Shown here in pieces: positions 1 to 9,929 of a stretch of DNA of 64,000 nucleotides (its first letter is position 1; each line of letters begins with the position of its first letter). The DNA lies in NCBI GenBank assembly GCA_965220235.1, contig OZ244815.1, positions 2,046,001-2,110,000 of the forward strand. Reading direction: 5' to 3'. Position numbers and translations under genes: made by a program. Below the pieces are notes generated by a model that saw nothing but the letters and a program-made list of their open reading frames with translations, did no database searches and was not told the DNA's origin. The stretch comes from Bin55 sp965220235 (lineage in GTDB: Bacteria; Pseudomonadota; Gammaproteobacteria; Pseudomonadales; Azotimanducaceae).

Positions 1-576
1 GACGTACCAAACTACGCTGCAGGTCCTGAGGCGAGTTTACAAAACATGAGCGAGCAAGCAGGGGAGCATTGGGTCGAGACTTTTGTACGGCTCTCGCAGG
101 AGAGCGATGGTCGAGGCTTGTTCAACCTGCGAATGTTCAATCAAAGCTTGAAGGAGCTGGGTGACTTGTTCAAGAGCGAGCACTGCTTCCCGAGTCTTGG
201 TGATGCTGGCGCGCATGTCTCGCAGATCATGGATGCTGGATGGGCTAGCTTCACCGTCGGCCACTGGATTCGTGACACGGGTCTGTACACCCTTGAGGAA
301 GGAATTCGAAGACTGACAGCAGGTCCTGCTCGAGTGCTCGGTTTGAATGATCGCGGCACGTTGAAGGAAGGCATGCGAGCAGACGTAAACGTTTTTGACC
401 TTTCAAAAGTTGCAGAACGCCAACCCGAACTGGTCCACGACTTCCCTGGCGGTGCACCTCGGTACATTCAGAAGTCGTTTGGTTACAAGACGACCATCGT
501 GAATGGTCAAGTGAGTCTCGAAGACGGAGAGCATACTGGTGTAAGAGCCGGCACCGTTCTCCGACATCAAGCTTAA
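1..576 (+). CDS. Amidohydrolase (N-acyl-D-amino-acid deacylase family), C-terminal part only
   Basis: The reading frame is open from the first base of the window, so the gene begins upstream and only about 191 C-terminal residues are visible. The segment carries the DAGAHVSQIMDAG stretch, the TAGPARVLGL motif and the GTLKEGMRADVNVFD tail that are typical of metal-dependent amidohydrolases of the D-aminoacylase/dihydroorotase type. It ends with a HDFPGGAPRYIQ...TIVNGQ block that also occurs, slightly altered, at the end of the full-length amidohydrolase at 15058-16746, so the two are paralogues. Family members hydrolyse an amide or carbamoyl bond in the cytoplasm; the substrate here cannot be told. 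A strong terminator follows within 20 bases, so this is the last gene of its transcription unit. Family is confident, substrate unknown. Confidence 0.88.
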   Translation, partial: DVPNYAAGPEASLQNMSEQAGEHWVETFVRLSQESDGRGLFNLRMFNQSLKELGDLFKSEHCFPSLGDAGAHVSQIMDAGWASFTVGHWIRDTGLYTLEEGIRRLTAGPARVLGLNDRGTLKEGMRADVNVFDLSKVAERQPELVHDFPGGAPRYIQKSFGYKTTIVNGQVSLEDGEHTGVRAGTVLRHQA

Positions 577-592
577 ACGCCACTCAATATAC

Positions 593-624
593 AAGGCACC
601 ATGCATCGCATGGTGCCTTTCTTT
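593..624 (+). terminator. Rho-independent terminator after the amidohydrolase
   Basis: An 11-bp perfect stem (AAGGCACCATG / CATGGTGCCTT) with a five-base loop is followed by TCTTT. It lies 17 bases after the stop codon of the truncated amidohydrolase and 52 bases before the next start, so it separates the two units. Confidence 0.9.
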
Positions 625-675
625 ATGACGTAGCTACATTCCCATGTTCGTAATGCGCGCAGCTAAGGCAGTCTC

Positions 676-1788
676 TTGACCGATTTCCTTACGCCTCGAC
701 AGCTCGGAGGTTCCTCCTTGGATGTCACTCCATTGGGATTTGGTGCGGCGTGGATATCGCCCCCTGACGTTCCACTCATCGATGCCGTAGAAACTGTCCG
801 TACAGCTTGGAAAAATGGTGTGCGCCTCTTTGACACGGCACCCTGGTACGGCATTGGACGATCCGAAAGACGGCTCGGTATCGCCCTCTCGGAGATTCAA
901 GCACCTCGAAACGAATATACCGTAAACACCAAGGTTGGTCGTACGCTCGAACCAGAGTACGTCGAAGATTCTGCAAACGAGAGTGACGCAGCTGACGGGA
1001 CACCGCGTACACCGAGGGATGCCCATACTGGCTATCGTGTTCTCTTCGACTATTCGTATGACGCGATTCACCAACAACATCGCGATTCGCTACAACGCCT
1101 TGGGTTGTCACGAATAAACACCTTAACACTGCACGATATCGATCTCGGTTATCACCCAACGCAGCTCGAGACAGTTTTACACCAATTCTCGTCCGACGGG
1201 ATGGGTGGATCAACTGCTTTAGCTGAACTCAAATCAAGCGGGGAAATCGACGCAATTGGTATGGGATGTAATCTTGAAACAAAGAATGCCTACAGTTGGG
1301 AGGATGCTTCCCATGAGGACCTAGTCGAAAGAGTGATGTCACTCGTTGACCTTGACTTTCTCATCGTCGCAGGTGGATATACGTTACTCGAAACGCGTGC
1401 ACTACGACGCATTTTTCCCGCTTGCGCGGAACGAAATATCAGCGTCATCATTGCAAGTCCGTTCGCCGGCGGTTGGTTGGTGAATCCCGACAAAATGGGT
1501 TATATGTATAGCAGAATGTCTGGACTTAAGGCACCAGAGCACATCCAAGAACTGACCACGGGGATGCAAGAGATTTGCGCGGAATTTGGCGCGCCTATCG
1601 GCGCGGTGGCACTGCAGTTCGTCCTCTCGCACCCAGTCGTGGCTGCGGCAATCCCGGGCGCAGCCAATCCTACTGAAGCGACCAGTAGTCGCGAATTTAT
1701 CGAATTTGACATCCCACGTAAACTATGGGAACGCATGCGCGAAAAAAAACTCTTACCTCACGATGCGCCGTGCCCAGACAATATCTAA
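676..1788 (+). CDS. Aldo/keto reductase family oxidoreductase
   Basis: A 370-residue cytoplasmic NAD(P)(H)-dependent oxidoreductase of the aldo/keto reductase superfamily. The catalytic set is visible: Asp53 and Tyr58 in FDTAPWYG, Lys86 in NTKVGR, and His153 in LTLHDID. The sequence is closest in style to the branch containing L-fucose, D-threo-aldose and pyridoxal 4-dehydrogenases, which have this FDTAPWYG.GRSE.RLG pattern and are longer than most AKRs; that placement is from memory of the family. The only start that keeps the conserved N-terminus (RQLGGSSLDVTPLGFG) is the TTG at 676, preceded by AAGG. Nine bases separate it from GTP cyclohydrolase I, suggesting cotranscription. The neighbouring folE raises the possibility of a pterin-related substrate, but nothing in the sequence proves it. 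Confidence 0.88.
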   Translation: MTDFLTPRQLGGSSLDVTPLGFGAAWISPPDVPLIDAVETVRTAWKNGVRLFDTAPWYGIGRSERRLGIALSEIQAPRNEYTVNTKVGRTLEPEYVEDSANESDAADGTPRTPRDAHTGYRVLFDYSYDAIHQQHRDSLQRLGLSRINTLTLHDIDLGYHPTQLETVLHQFSSDGMGGSTALAELKSSGEIDAIGMGCNLETKNAYSWEDASHEDLVERVMSLVDLDFLIVAGGYTLLETRALRRIFPACAERNISVIIASPFAGGWLVNPDKMGYMYSRMSGLKAPEHIQELTTGMQEICAEFGAPIGAVALQFVLSHPVVAAAIPGAANPTEATSSREFIEFDIPRKLWERMREKKLLPHDAPCPDNI

Positions 1789-1797
1789 TCAGAACTC

Positions 1798-2367
1798 ATG
1801 CCTAAAGAAACTAGAGATATTGACAGTATTTCGAATCTATATCGTTCGTTACTATCGGAAGTTGGTGAAGATAACGAACGGGAAGGATTGGTTGGAACTC
1901 CATCCCGAGCGGCGCGTGCCATCGACTTTCTTACTCAAGGCTACCGTCAAACGTTAGATGAAGTCGTAAACGGTGCATTGTTTTCGTCAGACATCAGTGA
2001 GATCGTCATCGTTAAAGACATCGAGCTGTATTCGCTGTGTGAACACCACATACTCCCGTTCCTAGGTAACTGCCACGTTGGCTATCTCCCGAATGGCAAA
2101 GTTCTCGGTCTTAGCAAAGTTGCTCGTATTGTGGATATGTATGCGAGGCGACTGCAAATCCAAGAGCAACTCACTCAGCAGATTGCGAAAGCTATAGAGA
2201 GCGCGACTGGCGCGATGGGCGTTGGCGTTATCATCGAAGCCCAGCATCTTTGCATGTCCATGCGTGGCGTCGAAAAGCAGCACTCCGTTATGAAGACTTC
2301 TGTGCTACTAGGCAGTTTTCGTGACGACCATGCGACGCGTAGCGAGTTTCTTCAGTTAATCAAGTAG
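1798..2367 (+). CDS. folE: GTP cyclohydrolase I
   Basis: Converts GTP to 7,8-dihydroneopterin triphosphate, the entry to folate, biopterin and related pathways. At 189 residues it matches bacterial type IA enzymes. The zinc ligands are all present: Cys81 and His84 in SLCEHH, and Cys152 in QHLCMSMRG. Other hallmarks are HILPFLGNCHVGYLPNGKVLGLSK and ESATGAMGVGVIIEAQH. It starts at ATG 1798, nine bases after the aldo/keto reductase, and is followed after six bases by a metallophosphoesterase, so the three genes probably form an operon. A genome can carry a second folE for special pterin supply, but that cannot be judged from this window. Confidence 0.96.
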   Translation: MPKETRDIDSISNLYRSLLSEVGEDNEREGLVGTPSRAARAIDFLTQGYRQTLDEVVNGALFSSDISEIVIVKDIELYSLCEHHILPFLGNCHVGYLPNGKVLGLSKVARIVDMYARRLQIQEQLTQQIAKAIESATGAMGVGVIIEAQHLCMSMRGVEKQHSVMKTSVLLGSFRDDHATRSEFLQLIK

Positions 2368-2373
2368 CAGAAC

Positions 2374-3153
2374 GTGCCTTACAAACCTCTCCGCTTCATT
2401 CATACTTCGGACGTTCATCTCGACAGCACGGGATCAAGAGGTGAAGTTGAAGGTTTTCGTAATCCAGCGGAATACGCGTTTGCTCAAGTCGTGGATGCGG
2501 TAACGCAATCTGATTGTGATCTCTTTTTAATCGTCGGCGACCTCTTCGATAGTGCGCGAATAAAAGATCACGACTTTGAATTCGTACGAACTCAAATCAG
2601 TAAGGTAAATTGTCCGGTCATCCTGATACCCGGTAACCATGATGTCCACGACGACACCTCCTTATGGCGTAAATTCGATCCCACCGAACTTGGTCCTCAC
2701 GTATATCCGATCATGTCGCACGAAGGCGACCTGCTTGATTTCCCAGAATTAGGAGCCACTGTCTGGGGTCGTGCGATGGATGAGCACTCGCCAACCTACG
2801 AACCGCTCTTTGGGATTCCTGAGCACGAACATGAGACATGGTTCATTGGACTAGCGCACGGGCAAGTCGTTCAGAACCGTGTGAGTAGTAGCTCGTCTCA
2901 GATTACGCACAGTGAAATTGAACACTCTGGATTCGACTATCTAGCGCTTGGACATATACACGTTTGGGATACGTTCGAGTTCGGCGATGTGACGGCCTGT
3001 TATTCCGGCTCGCCTGTCGAAGCATTCGCGTCTAGTCACGGTGGTTACTACGCGCATGTTGAACTGGACCCAGAGCGTGGCGTCAACATTAGCAAAAACA
3101 AACTTAACGCCAAAGTTGAACATCCAGAAGTGACGCATGGAGTGTTCTTCTAG
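2374..3153 (+). CDS. Metallophosphoesterase of the SbcD/DNA-repair exonuclease type
   Basis: A 259-residue calcineurin-like phosphoesterase. The two-metal site motifs appear in order: Asp13 and His15 in TSDVHLDS, GDLFDSARI, GNHD, AHGQV and GHIHVWD. The spacing and the HTSDVHLDS start resemble the nuclease core of SbcD/Mre11 and YhaO-like proteins, but the C-terminal capping region of SbcD is absent and no SbcC partner follows. It may be a small stand-alone phosphodiesterase acting on nucleic acid or a nucleotide. It starts with GTG at 2374, six bases after folE, and ends the operon; the following 200 bases hold the promoter of the TonB receptor. Confidence 0.82.
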   Translation: MPYKPLRFIHTSDVHLDSTGSRGEVEGFRNPAEYAFAQVVDAVTQSDCDLFLIVGDLFDSARIKDHDFEFVRTQISKVNCPVILIPGNHDVHDDTSLWRKFDPTELGPHVYPIMSHEGDLLDFPELGATVWGRAMDEHSPTYEPLFGIPEHEHETWFIGLAHGQVVQNRVSSSSSQITHSEIEHSGFDYLALGHIHVWDTFEFGDVTACYSGSPVEAFASSHGGYYAHVELDPERGVNISKNKLNAKVEHPEVTHGVFF

Positions 3154-3293
3154 TTACAGATAAAGCGCCGAAGAGCGTATGGCAGCAACATAAATTACCA
3201 GCGAATTTTCGACTCCGAAATTTCGTAGTAAGTACGCTTCCAACTAAAGACACTCCCATTCGTTCTCTATCCTGTTCTTTCGCGATCTGGGTG

Positions 3294-3323
3294 TGAAGGG
3301 ATTCGCGACTATCACCATATAAT
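3294..3323 (+). promoter_or_regulatory. Candidate sigma70 promoter for the TonB-dependent receptor
   Basis: A perfect TATAAT lies at 3318-3323, about 32 bases before the GTG start at 3355. The -35 side is weak (GTGAAG, about 19 bases upstream), so the call rests mainly on the -10 box and its position. The rest of the 201-base gap after the metallophosphoesterase shows nothing else clear. Confidence 0.4.
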
Positions 3324-3354
3324 CACTGTAACTTTATTCAGGGCACCATCTTAC

Positions 3355-5988
3355 GTGACCAGGTTCCACATCTTTCAATCTATACCAGATTTCTTAAAGG
3401 TCGCTTTCGTGTGCATTGTCGCGATCGGTCTCTCCGTTTCCGCGCAAGATGACGAACAAAGTGAATCAGATGATGCAGATTCCGATGATCGACCGATTTA
3501 GGAGATCGTCGTCACAGCATCGAAGCGGGAGGTCACGCTACAAGATAGTAGTTTGGCGATCACAGCCTTGAGTGCGGAACAATTAGTAAACCGTGGTATT
3601 CGTGACTTCACGGATATCGCTTCCGCAATACCAGGCGTCGACGCGGACGAAGTAGCACCTGGACGAATCGCATTGGTCTTTAGAGGCGTGAACTTCGGTA
3701 GACGTGCCATCGGCCGAGGCTCGGCAGATGAATATCAAGTTAACGTCAGCTACTTAGACGACATCGTGCTTTTCGCCGGAATCACGCCACTCAAGCTCGT
3801 TGACGTTGAGCGGGTTGAGGTACTAAAAGGACCGCAGGGTACGCTGTTCGGCAAGAGCGCAATGTCTGGCGTTGTTCGCTACGTCAGTAATGCGCCCGAT
3901 CCGTCCGGTTTTTCTGCAGGTGCGACACTTGGCGGTGAAACGAGCGCAAGTAGCGAGGACTTCGGTACATCGTTCGAAGGATTCGTCAATGTTCCCGTAA
4001 ATGACTCAATGGCCATTCGCGCGGCAGCATACCGATTTGATCTTCCGGGTTTCATCGACGTCGTAGGACCGTTCAATCAACCTGATGCCAATACGGAAGG
4101 AACGACCGGTATTCGCGTACGAGCGCTTTGGGAACTCAATGATGAATGGTCAACTGAGCTGATGATCGCACGTCAGGAAAGCGATCTTGGCGACAGCGGC
4201 CAACCTACGCCAACCTGGCGACCGCAATACCAACCTGATGCCCATGCAATAAATCTGGCAAGAATGGATTTGGACGATCCTAAACGGATGTATGCAGAGC
4301 CAGGTCGAACTGAAGAAAACGTCAATTCCCTTAAGGTCAATTGGGCACTTGAACCATTCACGATCTCTGCCATAGGCGCGACGACTGACTCGTTCTCGCT
4401 CTTTGACAATGAAATGACGGACAGCTGTGACCACGTGTGGGATTGGGCATGGTGTTTTGGCACCGTACCGGGTGGACTATCGCCAAACGGACTACCTCTC
4501 TCTTTCTCTGAGACAAGAGGTCCGAACTATCGCGACATCGACACGTTCGAATTGCGTTTGGTGTCAAACGTTGACATGAACGATCGATTCGAATACGTGG
4601 CGGGTATTTGGATGGAGACTAACGAACACCAACGTTCCCATCATTGGTTTTGGAATACCACCGACCGAGCATATCTCGAACAAAAACAGGCTGAGGCATT
4701 CCAATTCGCAATCGACAATGGTTTCGTTGACGCCAGCGGAAACCCCATCCTAAAGGAAACTGATGCACACTGGACGATGGGTTGCACCGTAGGGGAGCGC
4801 GGGGAGAGAGTCGACATCGCCTCAGGGGAATACTTCCACCATCGTTTCACGGTAAATAACGCCGATGAAAACGCGTTCTATGCAGAACTAGGATTTCACG
4901 CAACCGAGCAGATGAAACTAACCACCGGGTACCGTCTTGCACGCATTCGTACAGAATTCCGTCGAAATAACGGTCGACACGGGCCGTGCTGGTACGACTT
5001 CAACGAAGCTGAGATCGTGACAGACTACCCGTGGCAAAACACAAGTACATATCGCTTGAACCTCGACTATCACGTAACAGAAGAAATGATGCTCTTTGCC
5101 TTCGCCGCTTCTGGTTACCGACCTTCAGGTACCGACGTGTTCAGCGGTAAGTTCTCGGTGCCTGATGCCGATGGCGACGGCAATACCGATGCGGCATTCA
5201 CGCGAGAGCCGTTTGACTACTACCCTCAGCGATTTGATTCCGACTCGTTGTGGAACTACGAGACGGGCATCCGTAGCGCTTGGTCCGATGGGAAGGTCAT
5301 CTTGAACGGTAGTCTATATCGAATCGATTGGAAGGACATTCAGGTCTGGGGATCGTCTGATGATCAAGAAGACGAAATCCTGGCAGCAACCGGATGGGCG
5401 TGGTTCTATCCGGAGACTCGGACCATTAACAACCTCGGTGAAGCAAGAATCGTTGGCATGGAAGGCATGGCGATATTCGCGCTAGGTCGCGGGTTTGAAC
5501 TGACCACGAACCTAGGTTACAAGACGACGGAAATTCTGTCGAATCCACGAAATCCTGATTTGGTTGGAAGGGAACTAGCAGGATCCAGTAGCGGCAAGTT
5601 GCAGTATTCGCTACTTGGCGATTGGGGCGGTCGCATGGGTAATTACGACGTGCGCGCAAACGCCACCTACCGGCATGTACCCGAGCGAGTCGCTGGCTAC
5701 GGTGCGAGAGAAATTCAGACCCCCACACCGGGTTATCAAACCTTCGATCTGTCGTTCGGCGCTAGTCGAGATCAGTGGTCTTTCGCCTTAAATATCGACA
5801 ACCTGTTTGATGAAAGAGGTTACACCTCGCAACCTCTAGGTGGAAATGATTGGCCAAATCCACTGTGCGTTGGCGTCGTCAATTGCTGGGAAGAAAATCC
5901 CAACGACTGGCGCGACACGTACGCGATTTACGACATTACACGACCTCGTACGATGACATTCTCGTTCTCGTACCGCATGGAGAACTAG
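3355..5988 (+). pseudogene. TonB-dependent outer-membrane receptor, interrupted by an in-frame TAG
   Basis: The main open part (after 3499) encodes a plug and 22-strand-type barrel: LSAEQL..RGI..F.DIA..IPGV, LKLVDVERVEVLKGPQGTLFG in the plug, and a C-terminal strand ending in MTFSFSYRMEN. Such receptors import siderophores, cofactors or oligomeric substrates using TonB energy. Reading upstream in the same frame gives a start at GTG 3355, a good signal peptide ending in SVSAQDD, an acidic linker and then DDRPI, TAG, EIVVTASKRE. The TAG at 3499-3501 stands just before the TonB-box-like EIVVTA segment, where such proteins often have another Glu, so GAG to TAG is the simplest history. Starting after the stop (for example TTG 3553) would remove signal peptide and TonB box. 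The gene is therefore non-functional as read, unless the base is an error or the stop is read through. Confidence 0.85.
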
Positions 5989-6000
5989 CTAGGAAGGAGT

Positions 6001-6031
6001 GCACCGTCACGCCTTATCAGCGCGACGGTGC
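6001..6031 (+). terminator. Stem-loop after the TonB receptor, possible terminator
   Basis: GCACCGTC at 6001-6008 pairs perfectly with GACGGTGC at 6024-6031, and the stem can continue with inner CGC/GCG pairs. It starts 13 bases after the receptor stop codon. No T-run follows, so it is not a canonical intrinsic terminator and may instead protect the 3' end of the transcript. Confidence 0.45.
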
Positions 6032-6158
6032 TACATCGACCCGACCGAGATTCGGGTTCCCGCTGAGACTCGAGTACCGCAAGATTGCTTATCTGCGCAA
6101 CAGTCTTTAAAACCAAATTCCACTGTGTGAGCGACTTCGTTGTCGCAGTAAAACGATT

Positions 6159-9100
6159 TTGAAATCGTTCGCGCGCACACAATGGAGTCACGTCAAACAT
6201 TCGACTACTCTAGGTTTTGCGTTCGCATTCCTGCTACTTGCTAGCTGTGGAGGTGGAGATTCCGAACCGCGGTTAACCCCACTCCCACCCGTCGTTAATG
6301 AGCCACAACCGCAACCGAATGAAGGACTCTGGTTTGAAAGGGACGATTCCACGTCGTGGTATCGAGCGATCGAGGAATCTGCCGCTGGGCTAGTCGGAGG
6401 AGGTTTGGCTGCCGCCGATTACGACGGTGACGGCGATATCGATTTTTTTGTTGTAGGCGGCGAAATCGATCCGAGTCATCTTTATGAAAACCAAGGCGAC
6501 GGCTCATTTATTGAGCGAGCCGCATTGGTAGGGCTCTCTTTCGAAGGATGGCATAGCGGTCCTGCATTCGGTGATTTCGATTCAGATGGTGACTTAGATC
6601 TCTTTATCAGTGGGATCGACCACACCAAACCGCGCGTCCTCGAGAATCGATTGAATGACTCGATCGGTCGGTTTATTGACATTACAAACGAGTCTGGCAT
6701 CGACCTTACTACGCGCAACACCGTCTCCGCCACGTTCTACGACTACGACAATGACGGATGGCTCGACCTTGCTACGACCCATTGGACGAACCTCAAACCC
6801 GGTGCCGATACGCAAACGTTGTGGCGAAATACTGGCGATGGCAAATTCGAGCCGGCAACCCTATCGAGCGGACTAAGCGGCGTCCTACTGGAAGGCGATA
6901 TTGATTTCACCTTCACTGCAAACTTCACAGACTTCGATGCCGATGGGGATGGCGATCTCCTGATGGTATCTGACTATCACGAAAGTCAGGTACTCCGCAA
7001 CAATGGCGACGGAACGTTTACAAACATAACGGACAAGCAAGTCATCATTGATCAAGCGGGCATGGGCGCAGCGGTAGGCGACTATGACAACGATGGTGAC
7101 ATGGATTGGTTTGTTACATCCATTTACAACATCGACGAAAACGGGAATTACTTCGGTAACCGAATGTACCGGAACGAGGGAGATGGTGAGTTCACCGATG
7201 CAACTTTAGGTGTTGCAGACGGAGGTTGGGGATGGGGTGCATGCGCTGCCGACTTCGACAACGATGGCGCGTTAGACATAGCGCATACCAACGGTTGGAT
7301 TACTGAGGGAAGATGGGACTACAGTGAGGATAACGTTCGATTCTTCCACAACGTCGACCCCGCGAATCTTCAGTTTGAAGAGCGTGCGATAGACATTGGA
7401 TTCGTCAATGTCTCGCAGGGCCGAGGCATCGCATGTTTTGACATGGACCGAGACGGAAAGCAAGACATAGTGCTATCGAATAACGCCGCAGACAATGTGG
7501 TTGTTTTTCGCAATAGAACGAGAAACAGTAATCACTATGTTTCGATTCGCCTAAATGGCCGGTATCCAAATCGCTTCGGGGTAGGTTCTAGGATCATTGC
7601 CTCTACATCAGAGCTCTCCCAGACGCGAGAGTTAGGTGGATCAAACAATTACGTTTCACATAACCCATACGAGGTCCATTTCGGTTTGGGTGGTGAATCT
7701 CACGTAAATATTCGTGTGATCTGGCCAGATGGTGCAGAAAGCGAAATGCTTCAAACACCGGTCGATCGTTTAATCACAATCGAGCAACCGCCGCCAGTCA
7801 ATCGCTTATCCGTATCTCGCGGCGTAGGCGACGGGACTTATGGAGTCGGTGAATCAGTCAGAATCGAAGCAGCAGCTCCTGAGGAGGACTACCACTTTTC
7901 GCATTGGCGCAGTGACAACGGCGGTTCATTCGCGGATCCCTCTTCTCCTTCGACCTATTTCACTATGCCGAAAGGAAGCACAACAGTTGTCGCAAACTAT
8001 CTACCCGGTGTAGCTGCAGACGCTTCGGTATCCGTCGCACGACGATGGAACGAAGTTTTGCTTCAGGCGATCAGGAACGACTACGCGCGACCAACGGTAC
8101 ATGCGCGCAACTTATTTCATTTTGCTGCTGCGATTTACGATACGTGGACACTTTATGACACCGTCTCAACACCCTGGCTGTACGGAAAAGAACGATCCGG
8201 GTACTTTTGCCGAACGGAAACAGTCGAACCCGCTACGGATCTGAAGGCAGCGCGGGAAGAGGCGATCAGTCACGCCGCCTCGAGACTTATTCAGCACCGA
8301 TTTCAGCAGTCGCCAGGCACTGCACAGACACTTCGTGACGCCAACACCCTGATCGAATTCCTAGGTTTCGATACCGAAGAAGATGACATCGAAGACGGTT
8401 CTCCTGCAGCGTTAGGTCGGCTGATCGGGAATTGCTACATCGAGTTTGGATTTGTCGACGGATCCAATGAAGCACAAGACTACGCCAATGAGCACTACGC
8501 ACCAGTAAATCAGCCATTGGCACCTCACAATCCAGGCAATCCCACAATCACCGACTTAAATCGGTGGCAACCTCTGTCCCTCCGTGAATTTATCGATCAA
8601 GCAGGGAATCCAAGCGGCACGACCCCGGACTTCTTAAGTCCTGAATGGGGTCGCGTCCTACCGTTCGCGCTTTCAAGTGACGACCTATCTATCCATCAAC
8701 GCGATGGCAACGACTACTGGGTATATCACGATCCGGGAGCACCACCAATGATCGATGACGAAGGTAGTGCTAACTACAAATGGTCCCACTCACTTGTTGC
8801 GATTTGGTCCTCTCATTTAGATCCCGCAGATGGCGTACTTTGGGATATCTCACCTGCGTCGCTTGGGAATATCGACGAATATCCAACGAGCTTTGACGAC
8901 CACGCGAGTTTTTTCAAAACGGACGGTGGCGACAGTAGTAACGGTTATGTCGAAAATCCAATCACAAGAGAAGCGTATCGTCCACAACTCGTACCGCGTG
9001 GCGACTATACGCGCGCCCTTGCCGAATTCTGGGCTGATGGACCTGATTCAGAGACCCCTCCGGGGCACTGGTTTGTGATTCTCAACGAGGTCAACGACCA

Positions 9101-9863
9101 CCCGCTGTTAACGAGGAAGTTCCAAGGTAGAGGCGAGCCGCTCAGCCTACTCGAGTGGGATGTAAAGGGATACTTTACGTTGGGTGGTGCGATGCATGAC
9201 GCTGCAATCACTGCTTGGGGAATCAAAGGTTGGTACGACTACGTCAGACCTATTTCTGCGATACGGGCAATGGCTGATCGAGGTCAAAGCAGTGACTCAA
9301 ACCTCGATTCGTTTCACGAACTCGGCATTCCACTAAGCGAAGACTATATCGAGCTCGTCACTGCGGATGACCCGCTAGCCGGTGAAAACGATGAACACGT
9401 CGGGAAAATTAAGCTACGTGCATGGCGAAACCCGGAGAGCATCGACGATCCTGAAACCGAAATCGCTGGTGTCGGATGGATCCTCGCGGAGAATTGGTGG
9501 CCTTACCAGCGACCAACGTTCGTTACGCCGCCCTTTGCAGGCTATGTCTCGGGGCATTCAACCTATTCACGGGCCGCTGCCGAAGTACTGACCGCGCTAA
9601 CCGGCGATGCATTCTTCCCTGGCGGAATGAGCGACTTCCATATTAAGGCGGACGAGTTCCTTGTATTTGAAGACGGACCATCGGTCAATCTAATCCTTCA
9701 GTGGGCGACGTATCAAGATGCCGCCGACCAATGTAGCCTTTCCCGCATCTGGGGCGGGATTCATCCTCCAGCCGATGATATTCCAGGTCGTCTCATAGGT
9801 TCGGAGGTCGGGATCGATGCGTTTGCCACCGCCGTTGGCTATTTCACGGGCGAATTGGATTAG
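6159..9863 (+). CDS. Lipoprotein fusing FG-GAP/ASPIC repeats to a vanadium-haloperoxidase-like domain
   Basis: A 1234-residue protein. TTG 6159 gives a lipoprotein signal with lipobox LASC and Cys30, followed by a GGG spacer. Residues about 60-460 hold FG-GAP/VCBS repeats with Asp-rich calcium loops such as DYDGDGDID and DFDSDGDLD, then an ASPIC/UnbV-type module (NRFGVGSRI, SHNPYEVHFGLG). A divergent InlB-like repeat follows near residues 545-615. The C-terminal half is a PAP2/vanadium-haloperoxidase domain. Its vanadate-site signature is intact: Lys1023 and Arg1030-Pro1031 (K-x6-RP), SGH with His1133, and Ser1195-Arg1196 with His1202 and Asp1206 (SR-x5-H-x3-D). Such enzymes oxidise halides with peroxide or act as acid phosphatases. 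The protein is probably anchored to the outer membrane; whether it halogenates is not shown by sequence alone. Confidence 0.88.
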   Translation: MKSFARTQWSHVKHSTTLGFAFAFLLLASCGGGDSEPRLTPLPPVVNEPQPQPNEGLWFERDDSTSWYRAIEESAAGLVGGGLAAADYDGDGDIDFFVVGGEIDPSHLYENQGDGSFIERAALVGLSFEGWHSGPAFGDFDSDGDLDLFISGIDHTKPRVLENRLNDSIGRFIDITNESGIDLTTRNTVSATFYDYDNDGWLDLATTHWTNLKPGADTQTLWRNTGDGKFEPATLSSGLSGVLLEGDIDFTFTANFTDFDADGDGDLLMVSDYHESQVLRNNGDGTFTNITDKQVIIDQAGMGAAVGDYDNDGDMDWFVTSIYNIDENGNYFGNRMYRNEGDGEFTDATLGVADGGWGWGACAADFDNDGALDIAHTNGWITEGRWDYSEDNVRFFHNVDPANLQFEERAIDIGFVNVSQGRGIACFDMDRDGKQDIVLSNNAADNVVVFRNRTRNSNHYVSIRLNGRYPNRFGVGSRIIASTSELSQTRELGGSNNYVSHNPYEVHFGLGGESHVNIRVIWPDGAESEMLQTPVDRLITIEQPPPVNRLSVSRGVGDGTYGVGESVRIEAAAPEEDYHFSHWRSDNGGSFADPSSPSTYFTMPKGSTTVVANYLPGVAADASVSVARRWNEVLLQAIRNDYARPTVHARNLFHFAAAIYDTWTLYDTVSTPWLYGKERSGYFCRTETVEPATDLKAAREEAISHAASRLIQHRFQQSPGTAQTLRDANTLIEFLGFDTEEDDIEDGSPAALGRLIGNCYIEFGFVDGSNEAQDYANEHYAPVNQPLAPHNPGNPTITDLNRWQPLSLREFIDQAGNPSGTTPDFLSPEWGRVLPFALSSDDLSIHQRDGNDYWVYHDPGAPPMIDDEGSANYKWSHSLVAIWSSHLDPADGVLWDISPASLGNIDEYPTSFDDHASFFKTDGGDSSNGYVENPITREAYRPQLVPRGDYTRALAEFWADGPDSETPPGHWFVILNEVNDHPLLTRKFQGRGEPLSLLEWDVKGYFTLGGAMHDAAITAWGIKGWYDYVRPISAIRAMADRGQSSDSNLDSFHELGIPLSEDYIELVTADDPLAGENDEHVGKIKLRAWRNPESIDDPETEIAGVGWILAENWWPYQRPTFVTPPFAGYVSGHSTYSRAAAEVLTALTGDAFFPGGMSDFHIKADEFLVFEDGPSVNLILQWATYQDAADQCSLSRIWGGIHPPADDIPGRLIGSEVGIDAFATAVGYFTGELD

Positions 9864-9929
9864 AAGCCAGACGGATGACGTCCGCACTGGTACGCATAGA
9901 CTAGCATCTCGACGCACAGAGGTTTCGAA

